Assembly (NCBI GenBank): GCA_030429495.1
Contig: JAUIFH010000007.1
Coordinates: 182,631-246,630 of the forward strand
Reading direction: 5' to 3'
Length of the DNA: 64,000 nucleotides
From: Alphaproteobacteria bacterium
GTDB taxonomy: Bacteria; Pseudomonadota; Alphaproteobacteria; Rhodobacterales; Rhodobacteraceae
Shown here: piece after piece, positions 1 through 8,189 of the stretch
Layout of the letters: each line of letters opens with the position of its first letter
Position numbering within the stretch: the stretch's first letter is position 1
Position numbers and translations under genes: made by a program
Notes under the pieces: generated by a model
Told to the model about the DNA's origin: nothing
The model's input: only the letters and a program-made list of their open reading frames with translations
Databases searched by the model: none

Positions 1-1280
1 GTGACCGACCGGTCCGATCCGAAGTCTTGCAACAACTCGATGTTCTTTGGGTCCATGCAGACGAGAAGGCGGTCCGTCTTGTGGTAATCGAACAGCATGC
101 GCATCAGCGCCCGGCGGTGGCGGGTCCGCTTTTCAAGCGTCGACTGGATACCGCCAAGGTCGGGAAGCGGAGTCGATTCCTCGTCGAACAGATAGTCGAT
201 GGCCGGGATGTTCACGGCCTTCCTGACACCGTCGATCAGCCGTTTCGCGACATGCCACTTCTTGCAGATCACGATCTTCAGCTCACGCTCCCGACCGATA
301 CTGGCCTCGGTCTCCCAGAAGCGGGGCGCGAACCGGCGTCCGTCGCGCCCGCGCCCGGTCAGGAACGCGTAAAGCTGCCGCCCCTCGTTCGAGGTCTGGA
401 ACTGCGCCCCGGTCGAGGCATAGAGATCGCCGAGCCGGTGTTTCAGATCGCGCGCTTCCTGGCTCACCTTCCGGGCGAACAGGAAATCCTGACTGAGCAG
501 AAGGTCATAGTGATCGTTGTAGAACGTCACCGGCATCCCGTAGTCGGAGAACATCAGGAAGGTGAGCGTGCGCGACCGGATCTCGGTCGCCGGCACCACA
601 TGGCGCACGACGGTCTGGAAGAAGGTTTCGTCCGGGATCCATGTGGTGCGGAAGAACCGCATTACGTCGCGGCGCTTGCGCGTGAAATCCAGCACCCACT
701 CGATCGTCCGCCGCCGCAGGCACCACCACTGCGAGCCGATCATCATCTGCAGGTCGGCCGGAATCTCGCGCGTCCAGCCCAGCCGCTTCTGAAGGTTGTA
801 GGCACCGTAGAACAGCTGTTTCTGGGTCCGTTCGTTGAACGGGTGGCGATAGATCAGCCGGTCGTCCTTCATGCCGGTCTTGATCCAGTCAGATTCGAAG
901 AAATCGAAACTTTCGATGTAGTCGGCGTCTTCCGCATCGAGGAAATCATGAGCGTACTCGGCCGATTTGATCGCCATGCAATCGCCCGACAGCATGTAGA
1001 AATGGGTGGCGTCGGGGAACGCCTCCACCGCCGCCTCGGTCGCGTTCAGCGTGGCCTGGACAAGGCTCCACGCACCCCAGCCGCAGCGGATGCGGCGGCG
1101 CGCGAAGGTGACGTTAGGATTGTCCGCAAGCGCAGCACGGATTCTGGCATAGGCCGCCGCCGGTGCACGGGCGTCGAAGTGGATCGCCATGCAGTCACCG
1201 ACCGCCGTCAGCCGCTCCGCCTGACGGATGATCCCCTCGGGGTCCTTGTGGCACAACAGGATGAAGGCGATCTTTGCCAT
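1..1280 (-). CDS. Branching-type glycosyltransferase (GT14, core-2/I-branching-like), C-terminus outside window
   Basis: The reading frame opens with ATG at 1278-1280 and runs without a stop off the left edge, so 426 residues are visible and the C-terminus is missing. The N-terminus (MAKIAFILLCHKDPE) and the later blocks GSQWWCLRR and PDETFFQTVV match the beta-1,6-N-acetylglucosaminyltransferase (Branch, GT14) fold. Rhodobacterales carry long two-part versions of such enzymes, and this one already exceeds the catalytic domain alone. No signal peptide is visible, so it is probably cytoplasmic and adds sugar to a cell-surface glycan; the acceptor cannot be read from sequence. It is divergent from a sulfotransferase-family gene, which supports a role in making a decorated exopolysaccharide or similar glycan. 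Family is fairly certain, substrate is not. Confidence 0.8.
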   Translation of the reverse strand, partial: MAKIAFILLCHKDPEGIIRQAERLTAVGDCMAIHFDARAPAAAYARIRAALADNPNVTFARRRIRCGWGAWSLVQATLNATEAAVEAFPDATHFYMLSGDCMAIKSAEYAHDFLDAEDADYIESFDFFESDWIKTGMKDDRLIYRHPFNERTQKQLFYGAYNLQKRLGWTREIPADLQMMIGSQWWCLRRRTIEWVLDFTRKRRDVMRFFRTTWIPDETFFQTVVRHVVPATEIRSRTLTFLMFSDYGMPVTFYNDHYDLLLSQDFLFARKVSQEARDLKHRLGDLYASTGAQFQTSNEGRQLYAFLTGRGRDGRRFAPRFWETEASIGRERELKIVICKKWHVAKRLIDGVRKAVNIPAIDYLFDEESTPLPDLGGIQSTLEKRTRHRRALMRMLFDYHKTDRLLVCMDPKNIELLQDFGSDRSV

Positions 1281-1411
1281 TGGCCTTGCGTCGGTTTCTG
1301 ACCTTTCGCTAGATAGCGTGAACCTCCGTTGAAATAACAGGCTTTCTTTGCTTTTTTTAGCCACGATTGTGGTGCATAGCAGGTCGGCTGCTAGTGTTTG
1401 GAGAACGGTTC

Positions 1412-2230
1412 ATGGGGTTTCCCGGCACATGGATGACGGAAAGCGAAAGCGTGGTTTACCGCGTGGTGCCGAAATGCGCCTGCTCGACCATCGGTCAGAT
1501 CATGTTCTACTCCGACCATGGCGAATTCTTCGACGGCGACATCCATGACGCCGATCACGGGATGCACAAATGGGCCTTCGATGGCAGCCAGCCGCTGATC
1601 GAGGCCAATGTGAAGGGCCATAAGAGCTATGCCTTCACCTGCGTCCGCAACCCCTATACCCGCATCCTGTCCTCGTTCTTCGACAAGATCTGCGGCATCC
1701 AGCGCAACGGCAAACGCTATCGCGGAAACCTCGTGCCGATGCTGGTGCAGAAATACGGGGTTGAGGTTGGCGATCCCGAGACCGGGTTCGAATTCGACCA
1801 GATCAAGAGCTTCCGGCGCTTCCTTCTCTTCGCGCGCGACACGATCCGCTGGCGCCGCCCGATGGAGCCGGATATCCACTGGTCGGCCATGTCCGGCCAT
1901 ATCGCGACCTTCATCGCCAATGGCGGACGCTACAACAACATCTTCTTCACCGAGAAATTCAACGAGGGGATGCAGTCGGTCCTTGATGCGGTGGAGACGC
2001 CGAAGAAGGTCTCGCTGAAGAAGATCCCGAAATTCAACGAAAGCGAAGGCCACGGCCCGAAGCGAGCCCATCCGGTCGAGGATTTCTTCGACGACCTGTC
2101 GATGCACCTCGTCTACGAGATCTACAAACGCGACTTCCAGCTTTTCAAGTACGATTTCGAGAATCCCGCCAACAAGATGCCGGTGGGCGAGATCGATCTG
2201 GACGAGATCCATGCAAAGCTCGGCCAGTAG
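1412..2230 (+). CDS. Sulfotransferase family protein
   Basis: 272 residues. A PAPS 5'-phosphosulfate loop is readable at residues 20-26 (PKCACST) and the 3'-phosphate motif R-x-P-x-x-R-x-x-S-x-x-x-x-K at 79-92, the two signatures of Sulfotransfer_2-type carbohydrate sulfotransferases. The ATG at 1412 is preferred because GGAGAA lies at 1400-1405; an ATG 45 bases upstream has no such site and adds residues not typical of the family. Predicted role: transfer of sulfate from PAPS to a glycan or other acceptor. The divergent glycosyltransferase next door suggests the two act on the same surface polymer, which is inference. The 3' end overlaps the next gene by 20 bases. Confidence 0.85.
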   Translation: MGFPGTWMTESESVVYRVVPKCACSTIGQIMFYSDHGEFFDGDIHDADHGMHKWAFDGSQPLIEANVKGHKSYAFTCVRNPYTRILSSFFDKICGIQRNGKRYRGNLVPMLVQKYGVEVGDPETGFEFDQIKSFRRFLLFARDTIRWRRPMEPDIHWSAMSGHIATFIANGGRYNNIFFTEKFNEGMQSVLDAVETPKKVSLKKIPKFNESEGHGPKRAHPVEDFFDDLSMHLVYEIYKRDFQLFKYDFENPANKMPVGEIDLDEIHAKLGQ

Positions 2231-2642
2231 GCCAACCGGCTATTCTGGTAAACCTCTCTGGAAAAAGCTCGGCCTGAGGGAAGGCATGCGGGTCGCGCTG
2301 GTCGGCGGCGCCGACTTCGAGACCTACTGCAACCTCTTGGGACATGGCGCGCCCGAGGTCGTTCTCTTCGCCGATCCGGTCCCCGGCACGGACGCCGTCC
2401 ATGTCTTCACCGCCTCCCGCGCGCATCTCGCCGATTTTCTGCCGAGGGCCATGGCGGCGATCAGGCCCGATGGCATGATCTGGGTCTCCTGGCCCAAGAA
2501 GGCGTCGAAAGTGCCGTCCGACATCACCGAGGATACGGTCCGCGAGATCGCGTTGCCGCTCGGCCTCGTCGATGTGAAGGTCTGCGCCGTGGATGCGGTC
2601 CGGTCGGGTCTCAAGCTCGTCATCCGAAAGGAATTGCGCTGA
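2211..2642 (+). CDS. DUF3052-like protein
   Basis: 143 residues starting inside the last 20 bases of the sulfotransferase gene, so translation is probably coupled. The sequence has the pattern of DUF3052 proteins: an N-terminal GYSGKPLWKKLGL segment, a Rossmann-like strand-loop (MRVALVGG), a central IRPDGMIWVSWPKK block and the end region GLVDVKVCAVDAVRSGLKLV. The fold looks like a truncated methyltransferase-like Rossmann domain without a clear SAM motif. Function of the family is unknown, and the upstream sulfotransferase does not by itself explain it. The gene ends 12 bases before the convergent TetR gene. Confidence 0.75.
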   Translation: MQSSASRPTGYSGKPLWKKLGLREGMRVALVGGADFETYCNLLGHGAPEVVLFADPVPGTDAVHVFTASRAHLADFLPRAMAAIRPDGMIWVSWPKKASKVPSDITEDTVREIALPLGLVDVKVCAVDAVRSGLKLVIRKELR

Positions 2643-2654
2643 CGGGCGCGAGCC

Positions 2655-3263
2655 TCAGCCGCCCGGCAGCCGATAGGTAAGATAGCCCATCGCCGCCCGC
2701 GCGATCCGCGTGCGGAGCGAGGCATAGTCCACCTCCTGCGCACCGCGCGCCGCCATGACCATGCCGCGCGTCATCCCGATCATGTCCAGCGCAGCCTCCT
2801 CCGGCTGTTCCACACCCCGGTTGCGCAGGCATTCGACGAAGGCGTCGCGAACCCGGCGCTTTTCGGCAAGGACATCGGCGGAACGCGGCAGGCGTGTCTC
2901 GGCCTCCTCCAGCGCAGCGGTCAGACGCGGCTCCGCCTGATACTGGTGAACTGCCGCCTCCATCAGCATCGGCACCGCCTGCTCTAGCGGCAGGTCGCGT
3001 GCAACGGCATTCGCCGCCAAGAGCCGCGCCGACATCGACAGCCGCATCCGTCGGACAAGCTCCGCGAGGATCGCGTCGCGGGAAGGGAAATACTGGTAGA
3101 GCGATCCGATGGAGACCCCCGCCCGCTCCGCGACCCTGTTGGTCGTGACGCCGGCCAGCCCGTCGGCGTCCAGAATCTGAGCCGTCGCTTCCAGGATCGC
3201 CTCGAACGTCGCGCGACTGCGGGCCTGAACCGGTGTTTTCCTTGGCTTTTTGCTGTTGGACAT
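2655..3263 (-). CDS. TetR/AcrR family transcriptional regulator
   Basis: 202 residues. The N-terminal helix-turn-helix is clear at about residues 40-59 (TTNRVAERAGVS then GSLYQYFPSR), preceded by a basic arm, and the rest is a helical ligand/dimer domain with no recognised ligand signature. It is divergent from a short-chain-dehydrogenase-like gene, and a perfect 11-base inverted repeat sits in the 80-base gap between the two start codons. TetR proteins of this kind usually repress themselves and the divergent gene, so the neighbour is the expected target. The inducer cannot be inferred. Confidence 0.9.
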   Translation of the reverse strand: MSNSKKPRKTPVQARSRATFEAILEATAQILDADGLAGVTTNRVAERAGVSIGSLYQYFPSRDAILAELVRRMRLSMSARLLAANAVARDLPLEQAVPMLMEAAVHQYQAEPRLTAALEEAETRLPRSADVLAEKRRVRDAFVECLRNRGVEQPEEAALDMIGMTRGMVMAARGAQEVDYASLRTRIARAAMGYLTYRLPGG

Positions 3264-3284
3264 GTGCGTTGCCGGATGCGAGTG

Positions 3285-3312
3285 GATAATGTGAGTAATT
3301 GCTCACATTATC
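3285..3312. promoter_or_regulatory. Palindromic operator, probably for the divergent TetR regulator
   Basis: Arms GATAATGTGAG (3285-3295) and CTCACATTATC (3302-3312) are exact reverse complements, separated by six bases whose centre is AATT. The site lies 22 bases upstream of the TetR start and 31 bases upstream of the SDR start, where it would cover a promoter for either gene. TetR-family operators are typically palindromes of 15-30 bases in exactly this position. Binding itself is inferred. Confidence 0.8.
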
Positions 3313-3343
3313 GAAAGACACGCAATTCACGCAAGAGGACACC

Positions 3344-4012
3344 ATGTTCGGCAGCGAAAATGATTTATGGTTCGATCGCAATTTCCTTCTGACCTCGGCC
3401 ACCGAAGGGCTCGGCCCCGAACTGGCGCGGGCGCTGGTCGCCCGTGGCGGCATCGTCCTCGCGGTCGATACGAATGCGGCGGCGCTCCGCCATCTGGCCG
3501 CCGAAATCGGCGGCGGCGTTGTGACGCTGACACGCGATCTTTCGGAGCCGGCGGCACCGATTGAACTCGCCCGCTGGATCGCCGACGAGCACCGGAATTT
3601 CGGCGGCCTGATCTGCAATGCAACCGGGGCCGCGTGTACGCCGGGGCCGGGCATCGCGGCCCGGATCCTCGCGCCGCTCTCCGTCCTTGGTCTTCTCGGC
3701 ACGGTCCTGCCAGACACCGGCGCGGCCCTGACTGGCGTCGCAGTGCCTGACGCACCCGTCACGCGGGGCATCGCCCGGCTCACCACCCGTCTCAGGGACG
3801 CGCGCTGGAATGCCGGCGGGCGCGGTGCGTTCACCTCGGCGCTGGTGGCGCCGGGGATGTCGGCCGCCGGACAGGACGCGCGTTACGGCGCCGCCAACCG
3901 GATTCTGGATGCCGTCGCCCGACGCGCTGCGATCCTGCGCATAACTCCACCGAAAGACGGCCGGACGCGGGCTGCGTTTCACTGCCCGGTCGCCGCGCCG
4001 CGCGGCACCTGA
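3344..4012 (+). CDS. Degenerate short-chain dehydrogenase/reductase (SDR)-like protein
   Basis: 222 residues from ATG at 3344, chosen because AGAGGA lies at 3334-3339. The Rossmann beginning resembles classical SDRs, but the cofactor motif T-G-x-x-x-G-x-G reads TSATEGLG at residues 17-24, with Ser in place of the first Gly. The N-N-A-G block reads CNAT. I find no Y-x-x-x-K active-site pair in the expected region. The C-terminal third is short and Ala/Arg-rich. The protein may still bind nucleotide but is unlikely to be an ordinary oxidoreductase. It is divergent from a TetR gene with a strong palindrome between them, so it is probably inducible. Function unknown. Confidence 0.65.
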   Translation: MFGSENDLWFDRNFLLTSATEGLGPELARALVARGGIVLAVDTNAAALRHLAAEIGGGVVTLTRDLSEPAAPIELARWIADEHRNFGGLICNATGAACTPGPGIAARILAPLSVLGLLGTVLPDTGAALTGVAVPDAPVTRGIARLTTRLRDARWNAGGRGAFTSALVAPGMSAAGQDARYGAANRILDAVARRAAILRITPPKDGRTRAAFHCPVAAPRGT

Positions 4013-4016
4013 ACCG

Positions 4017-5009
4017 TCAGATCAGGCCGTGCGCGCGGAACAGCGCCTTCACATCGGTTTCCGGGCGCGCGCCGAAATGGCTGATGACCTCGGCGGCGGC
4101 GACGCAGCCCATCTGGCCCGCGACCTTCAGGTGCTGCCCGGTCGCCAAACCGTAAAGGAACCCCGCCGCGAACTGGTCGCCCGCGCCCGTCGCATCGACC
4201 GGCACGACGCGGTGCACCGGCACGTCCACCCGCTCCGCGCCCCTGAGCACGATCACATCCGCACCCGAGCGCGTGCAGACGACCGTCGGGCATTCCGTCC
4301 GCGCCTGCTCCAGCGCGGCGCCAAGGTCGTCCGTCTGGTAGAGCGCCTCCCATTCGTGCTGGTTGCCGATGACATAGTCCATCTCGTCCTTCACCAGCCG
4401 CCGGAAATCGGCGCGGTGGCGGTCGACGCAGAACGGGTCCGACAGCGCGATCCCCGCTTTGCCACCCCCCTTGTGGCAGGCGCGCGCGGCCTTGAGGAAC
4501 GCCTCCTTCCCCTTGTCCTTGTCGAAGAGATAGCCTTCGAGGAACAGGTAGTCCGTGCTGCCCGCGACGTCCTCGGACACGTCGTCCGGCCCAAGCTCCG
4601 CCGAGATTCCAAGATAGGTGTTCATCGACCGCTCGCCGTCCGGCGTCACGAAGATCATCGAGCGAGAGGTCGGCAGTTCACCGCCCGACACTGGCGGGTT
4701 GGGGAAGTCGGTCCCCTCGGCCGTCAGCGACTTTGCGAAGAACCGGCCCAGCGCATCGTCGCGCACGCGACCGATGAACGCCGATTTGAGCCCAAGGTTG
4801 CCAAGCCCCGCCACCGTGTTCCCGACCGATCCGCCCGGCGCCTCGGTCCGCTCCTTCATCGCGCCGTAAAGCATCTCGCCCCGCTCACGCTCCACAAGCT
4901 GCATGATGCCCTTCTGAATGCCCATGAGGTCGAGCGCGTTGTCGTCGGTCTGGGTCAGAACGTCGACAATCGCATTGCCGATGCCGACCACCTGGTAACG
5001 GTTGGTCAC
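4017..5009 (-). CDS. PfkB-family carbohydrate/nucleoside kinase, adenosine-kinase-like
   Basis: 330 residues. The PfkB signatures are present: a Gly-rich block near the N-terminus (GGSVGNTVAGLGNLG) and the C-terminal anion-hole/catalytic motif DATGAGDQ at 272-279, where the second Asp is the general base. The overall pattern (FIGRVRDDALG, the SLGISAEL-like block TYLGISAELG, DPFCVDRHR) resembles bacterial adenosine kinases, which phosphorylate adenosine to AMP using ATP. The start is GTG at 5009, overlapping the endonuclease III stop by four bases (GTGA), so translation is coupled. Longer upstream starts would lie inside nth. Substrate could also be another nucleoside or sugar. Confidence 0.8.
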   Translation of the reverse strand: MTNRYQVVGIGNAIVDVLTQTDDNALDLMGIQKGIMQLVERERGEMLYGAMKERTEAPGGSVGNTVAGLGNLGLKSAFIGRVRDDALGRFFAKSLTAEGTDFPNPPVSGGELPTSRSMIFVTPDGERSMNTYLGISAELGPDDVSEDVAGSTDYLFLEGYLFDKDKGKEAFLKAARACHKGGGKAGIALSDPFCVDRHRADFRRLVKDEMDYVIGNQHEWEALYQTDDLGAALEQARTECPTVVCTRSGADVIVLRGAERVDVPVHRVVPVDATGAGDQFAAGFLYGLATGQHLKVAGQMGCVAAAEVISHFGARPETDVKALFRAHGLI

Positions 5010-5650
5010 AGGGTTTTCTCCTCGTAGGAACACAGGTCGCGGATGTGGCAGGCGCCGCATTTCGGTTTGCGCGCCACGCAGATGTAGCGGCCATGCAGGA
5101 TCAGCCAGTGATGCGCATGCTGCTGGAACTCGACCGGCACGTTGTCCTCAATCGCACGCTCCACGGCGTCGACATCCTTGCCGACGGCGATCCCGGTCCG
5201 GTTGCCGACACGGAAGATATGGGTATCGACTGCCTGCGCGGGATGGTGGAACCACATGTTCAGCACCACGTTCGCGGTCTTTCGCCCGACCCCCGGCAGC
5301 GATTGCAGCGCCGCGCGGGATGACGGCACCTGGCCGCCGTAGTCATCGACAAGGATGCGGCTGAGCTTGATGACGTTCTTCGCCTTCTGGCGGAAGAGAC
5401 CGATCGTCTTGATATGCTCGGTCAGCCCTTCTTCGCCGAGCGCCAGCATCTTCTCTGGCGTATCGGCGATCCGGAACAAAGCCCGTGTCGCCTTGTTCAC
5501 CCCGGCATCGGTCGCCTGCGCCGACAGCGCCACGGCCACGACGAGCGTGTAGGCGTTCACATGGTCCAGTTCCCCCTTCGGCTCGGCCTCGGCCTCGCAG
5601 AAGCGGGTGAAGATCGCGTGCATCGCATGATAGTCGAGCTGGCGTGCCAT
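5006..5650 (-). CDS. nth: Endonuclease III (DNA glycosylase/AP lyase)
   Basis: 214 residues. Base-excision repair enzyme that removes oxidised pyrimidines and cleaves abasic sites. The helix-hairpin-helix motif LPGVGRKTA is at 118-126 with catalytic Lys124, followed by VDTHIFRV with catalytic Asp142. The 4Fe-4S cluster ligands are C191, C198, C201 and C207, in the usual C-x6-C-x2-C-x5-C spacing. The start MARQLDY at 5650 gives a normal length for the family; an upstream ATG would add about 19 residues of non-conserved sequence. The stop overlaps the kinase start by four bases, so the two are co-transcribed. Confidence 0.95.
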   Translation of the reverse strand: MARQLDYHAMHAIFTRFCEAEAEPKGELDHVNAYTLVVAVALSAQATDAGVNKATRALFRIADTPEKMLALGEEGLTEHIKTIGLFRQKAKNVIKLSRILVDDYGGQVPSSRAALQSLPGVGRKTANVVLNMWFHHPAQAVDTHIFRVGNRTGIAVGKDVDAVERAIEDNVPVEFQQHAHHWLILHGRYICVARKPKCGACHIRDLCSYEEKTL

Positions 5651-5787
5651 GGTTTCGGGATATGCCCCGGCAAAGCACGGGGCGCAAGCGCCGTGCAACG
5701 GTTCCAATTCGACACAATCAGGCCCGCCGCATTAACCAAGCCTTCGTTGCCCACCCCGGAATGTCGATCCGCAACGACGGAGACGGC

Positions 5788-6363
5788 ATGACGACATCCC
5801 TGTTCCACGAACAGACTGCCCCCGGCTTCGCGCCGGGCATACGGATCGCCACGGATCGCGGCGCGCGGCCGGTCGCGGCGCTTCGGCCCGGCGACCGGGT
5901 GCTGACGCGCGACAGCGGGTACCGGCCGGTGCTTTGGGCCGGGGCGCTCGCGGCCGGCGGGATGGCGGTCCGGGCGGCGATCCCGGCCACCGGACGGTCC
6001 GAGGGCGGTCCCCTCGTGTCCACCAGCCAGCGGCTGCTTCTCGCCGGCGCCGATATCGCGAGGCTGTCCGGCGACCGCGAGGTGCTGGCGGCAGCCGGTG
6101 ATCTGGCCCGGGGGCATGCGACTGCGCGACCGGAACCGTTTCGCCAGATCCTTCTCGCCGCGCACGAGGTCATTCTCGCCGACGGCGTCTGGTGCGGCTC
6201 GCTCTATCTCCAGCCGACCGCGCCGGACTGGATTCCGCGGGGCCTGCACCGGACCCTGATCGGTCTTGCCAGCGGCAGCCACGACGCAACTGCGCGGCGC
6301 TGCCTGCCACCGCAAGACGCCGCGCTGATCCGTCACGCATCACGGCTTGATCCCGCGGCCTGA
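5788..6363 (+). CDS. Hint-domain protein lacking the usual catalytic cysteine
   Basis: 191 residues from ATG at 5788, preceded by GGAGA at 5779-5783; an in-frame ATG at 5761 is the alternative. The N-terminal block resembles the Hint_2 domain common in Rhodobacterales: PGFAPGIRIAT, then ARPVAALRPGDRVLTRDSG and PVLWAG. In self-cleaving Hint domains the block begins with Cys (CFxxGT); here the corresponding residue is Gly13. The later S-P-Q-H-R block reads STSQR, so the conserved His is also absent. No signal peptide or secretion repeats are visible. It therefore looks like a Hint fold without autoprocessing. It is divergent from nth. Confidence 0.75.
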   Translation: MTTSLFHEQTAPGFAPGIRIATDRGARPVAALRPGDRVLTRDSGYRPVLWAGALAAGGMAVRAAIPATGRSEGGPLVSTSQRLLLAGADIARLSGDREVLAAAGDLARGHATARPEPFRQILLAAHEVILADGVWCGSLYLQPTAPDWIPRGLHRTLIGLASGSHDATARRCLPPQDAALIRHASRLDPAA

Positions 6364-6440
6364 TCGCTGGACAAAAGCGCAGCTTCCGGGTCGCGGCCCG
6401 CCACGGCATCGCCTATCTTCCGGGAAAGGAGACGCGATCC

Positions 6441-7310
6441 ATGCTCAACGACACTCACGAACAGGGCTATCACTACGGCGTCATCGCGCGCGCGCTGCGC
6501 CTGATCGACAGCGAAGCAGGAACCACCATGCCGCTCGACGATCTCGCCGCGAAGCTCGCCATGAGCCCGGCGCATTTCCAGCGCGTGTTCTCGCGCTGGG
6601 TGGGCGTATCGCCCAAGCGCTACCAGCAGTATCTGACAATCGACCTTGCGAAGCGCTTGCTGGCCGAACGGCACTCACTCGCCGAAACCGCGGCTGAGGC
6701 GGGGTTGTCGGGCTCCAGCCGGCTGCACGACCTCTTCCTGCGCTGGGAAGCGATGAGTCCGGGCGAATACGCCCGCGCCGGCGAAGGGCTGAAAGTGCGC
6801 TACGGCTGGTTCCCCTCGCCCTTCGGCGAGGTGCTGGCGATGGGCACCGATCGCGGTCTCTGCGGGCTTGGCTTTTCCGAGGAATGCGGCCGCGACGCGG
6901 CCTTCGCCGACCTCACCGGCCGCTGGCCCCACGCAACGTTCAAGGAAGCGCCCGAAGCGATCGCGCCGTGGGTCGCCGCCACCTTCGCCGAGGCTGGCGA
7001 GGCGCGGCTGCACCTGATCGGCGCACCGTTCCAGATCAAGGTCTGGGAGGCGCTGCTGTCCATCCCTTCGGGGCATGTCACGACCTATTCCGACATCGCC
7101 GCCGCGATCGGCAGCCCGCGCGCCGTGCGCGCCGTCGGCACCGCCGTCGGGCGCAACCCGGTCAGCTGGCTGATCCCCTGCCACCGCGCACTACGCAAGA
7201 GCGGCGGGCTGGGCGGCTACCACTGGGGATTGCCGGTCAAGCGCGCCCTCCTCGCGTGGGAGGCAGCGCGGGCGGAAGCGGACGGGAAAGGCGCATCGGC
7301 TGCCGGCTAA
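6441..7310 (+). CDS. Bifunctional AraC-type regulator / methylated-DNA-protein-cysteine methyltransferase (Ada-like)
   Basis: 289 residues. Residues about 10-105 form an AraC-type double helix-turn-helix (DDLAAKLAMSPAHFQRVFSRWVG and a second helix pair), and residues about 115-275 an O6-alkylguanine-DNA alkyltransferase domain. The acceptor cysteine is Cys247 in IPCHR, with the recognition segment FQIKVWEALLSIPSG upstream and GGLGGY downstream. The N-terminal zinc/methyl-phosphotriester domain of full Ada is absent, so this is the shorter Ada-like form. It repairs O6-methylguanine and may activate the alkylation response. GGAAAGGAG lies just upstream of the ATG. Confidence 0.9.
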   Translation: MLNDTHEQGYHYGVIARALRLIDSEAGTTMPLDDLAAKLAMSPAHFQRVFSRWVGVSPKRYQQYLTIDLAKRLLAERHSLAETAAEAGLSGSSRLHDLFLRWEAMSPGEYARAGEGLKVRYGWFPSPFGEVLAMGTDRGLCGLGFSEECGRDAAFADLTGRWPHATFKEAPEAIAPWVAATFAEAGEARLHLIGAPFQIKVWEALLSIPSGHVTTYSDIAAAIGSPRAVRAVGTAVGRNPVSWLIPCHRALRKSGGLGGYHWGLPVKRALLAWEAARAEADGKGASAAG

Positions 7311-7425
7311 ACGGTGGCAGCCGATGCGCGAAAAGCCGCCGGACCACGATTTATTGACAGGCGTTATTGCCTAACAGCCGATATTCTCCGAAGTAATGCG
7401 CACACAACAATTCGGAGCAGTTTGA

Positions 7426-8088
7426 ATGCAGATGAAGTCCATTCTGTTCGCGGGAACCGCCGCGGCACTGGCGCTTGCGGCCTGTACGCCCGTCGACACC
7501 TATTCGCCCAACCCCAACCAGCGCACCAAGGAAGGTGCGATCACGGGCGCGGCGATCGGGGCAGGCCTCGGAATTCTCACCGGCGACGGTGGCAAGGACA
7601 AGCGCGACCGCGCGCTTGCCGGTGCCGTGATCGGCGGTATCGGCGGCGCGATCGTGGGTAACCAGCTCGACAAGCAGGCCGCCGAGCTTCAGGCCGAGAT
7701 CAACGACAGCCGCATCCGGATCATCAACGAAGGCAGCCAACTGCGCGTCGTGATGCCCGAAGGCATCCTCTTTGCCGTTGACAGCGCCACGGTTCAGTCG
7801 TCGGTCCAGAACGACCTCTACGCGGTTGCCGACAACCTCAACCGCTACCCCAACACGCGGGTGGAGATCATCGGCCATACCGACAATACCGGCTCGGCCG
7901 CCTATAACCAGGACCTGTCGCAGCGCCGGGCGATGGCGGTCGCGTCGATCCTGCGCAACGCCGGCGTCGCCGGTGGCCGCGTGGTCGCATACGGCCGTGG
8001 CGAGGATGCGCCGGTCGCGTCGAACCTGACGCCGGAGGGTCGCCAGCAGAACCGCCGGGTCGAGATCCTCATCATCCCGACCGGGTAA
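7426..8088 (+). CDS. OmpA-family outer-membrane lipoprotein with glycine-zipper region
   Basis: 220 residues. A lipoprotein signal peptide ends in the lipobox LALAAC with Cys20 as the lipidation site. Residues about 37-85 hold a glycine-zipper (AIGAGLGILTG, AVIGGIGGAIVGNQLD) typical of membrane-associated YMGG-type domains. The C-terminal third is an OmpA/Pal peptidoglycan-binding domain with IIGHTDNTG, LSQRRAMAVAS and NRRVEI. It should anchor the outer membrane to peptidoglycan, like E. coli YiaD. An upstream AT-rich stretch (7340-7400) may carry its promoter, and a strong terminator follows at 8106-8135. Confidence 0.9.
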   Translation: MQMKSILFAGTAAALALAACTPVDTYSPNPNQRTKEGAITGAAIGAGLGILTGDGGKDKRDRALAGAVIGGIGGAIVGNQLDKQAAELQAEINDSRIRIINEGSQLRVVMPEGILFAVDSATVQSSVQNDLYAVADNLNRYPNTRVEIIGHTDNTGSAAYNQDLSQRRAMAVASILRNAGVAGGRVVAYGRGEDAPVASNLTPEGRQQNRRVEILIIPTG

Positions 8089-8105
8089 TCACCGATCACG
8101 CCACG

Positions 8106-8135
8106 AAAAGGCCGGGCCCTGCGCCCGGCCTTTTT
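8106..8135 (+). terminator. Rho-independent terminator after the OmpA-family gene
   Basis: GGCCGGGC (8110-8117) pairs with GCCCGGCC (8123-8130), extended by AAAA/TTTT flanks, and is followed by a five-base T run at 8131-8135. It lies 17 bases after the stop of the OmpA-family gene. Confidence 0.9.
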
Positions 8136-8150
8136 CGTTGTGCTCAGGTC

Positions 8151-8177
8151 CAAGCGGTCATACATCTTGACCAATTG
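8151..8177. promoter_or_regulatory. Imperfect palindrome upstream of the GntR-family gene
   Basis: GGTCA (8156-8160) and TGACC (8168-8172) form an inverted repeat with a seven-base spacer, extended by CAA (8151-8153) and TTG (8175-8177). It ends 12 bases before the GntR start codon. FadR-type regulators often bind short GGTC/GACC-type palindromes and autoregulate, so this is a candidate operator; binding is inferred. Confidence 0.4.
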
Positions 8178-8189
8178 ACGAGGATCGCC

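Noticed and set aside
27..1301. Long plus-strand open frame opposite the glycosyltransferase
   Set aside because: It is the antisense shadow of a GC-rich coding gene; the minus-strand frame has clear GT14 motifs and a proper start, the plus frame has none.
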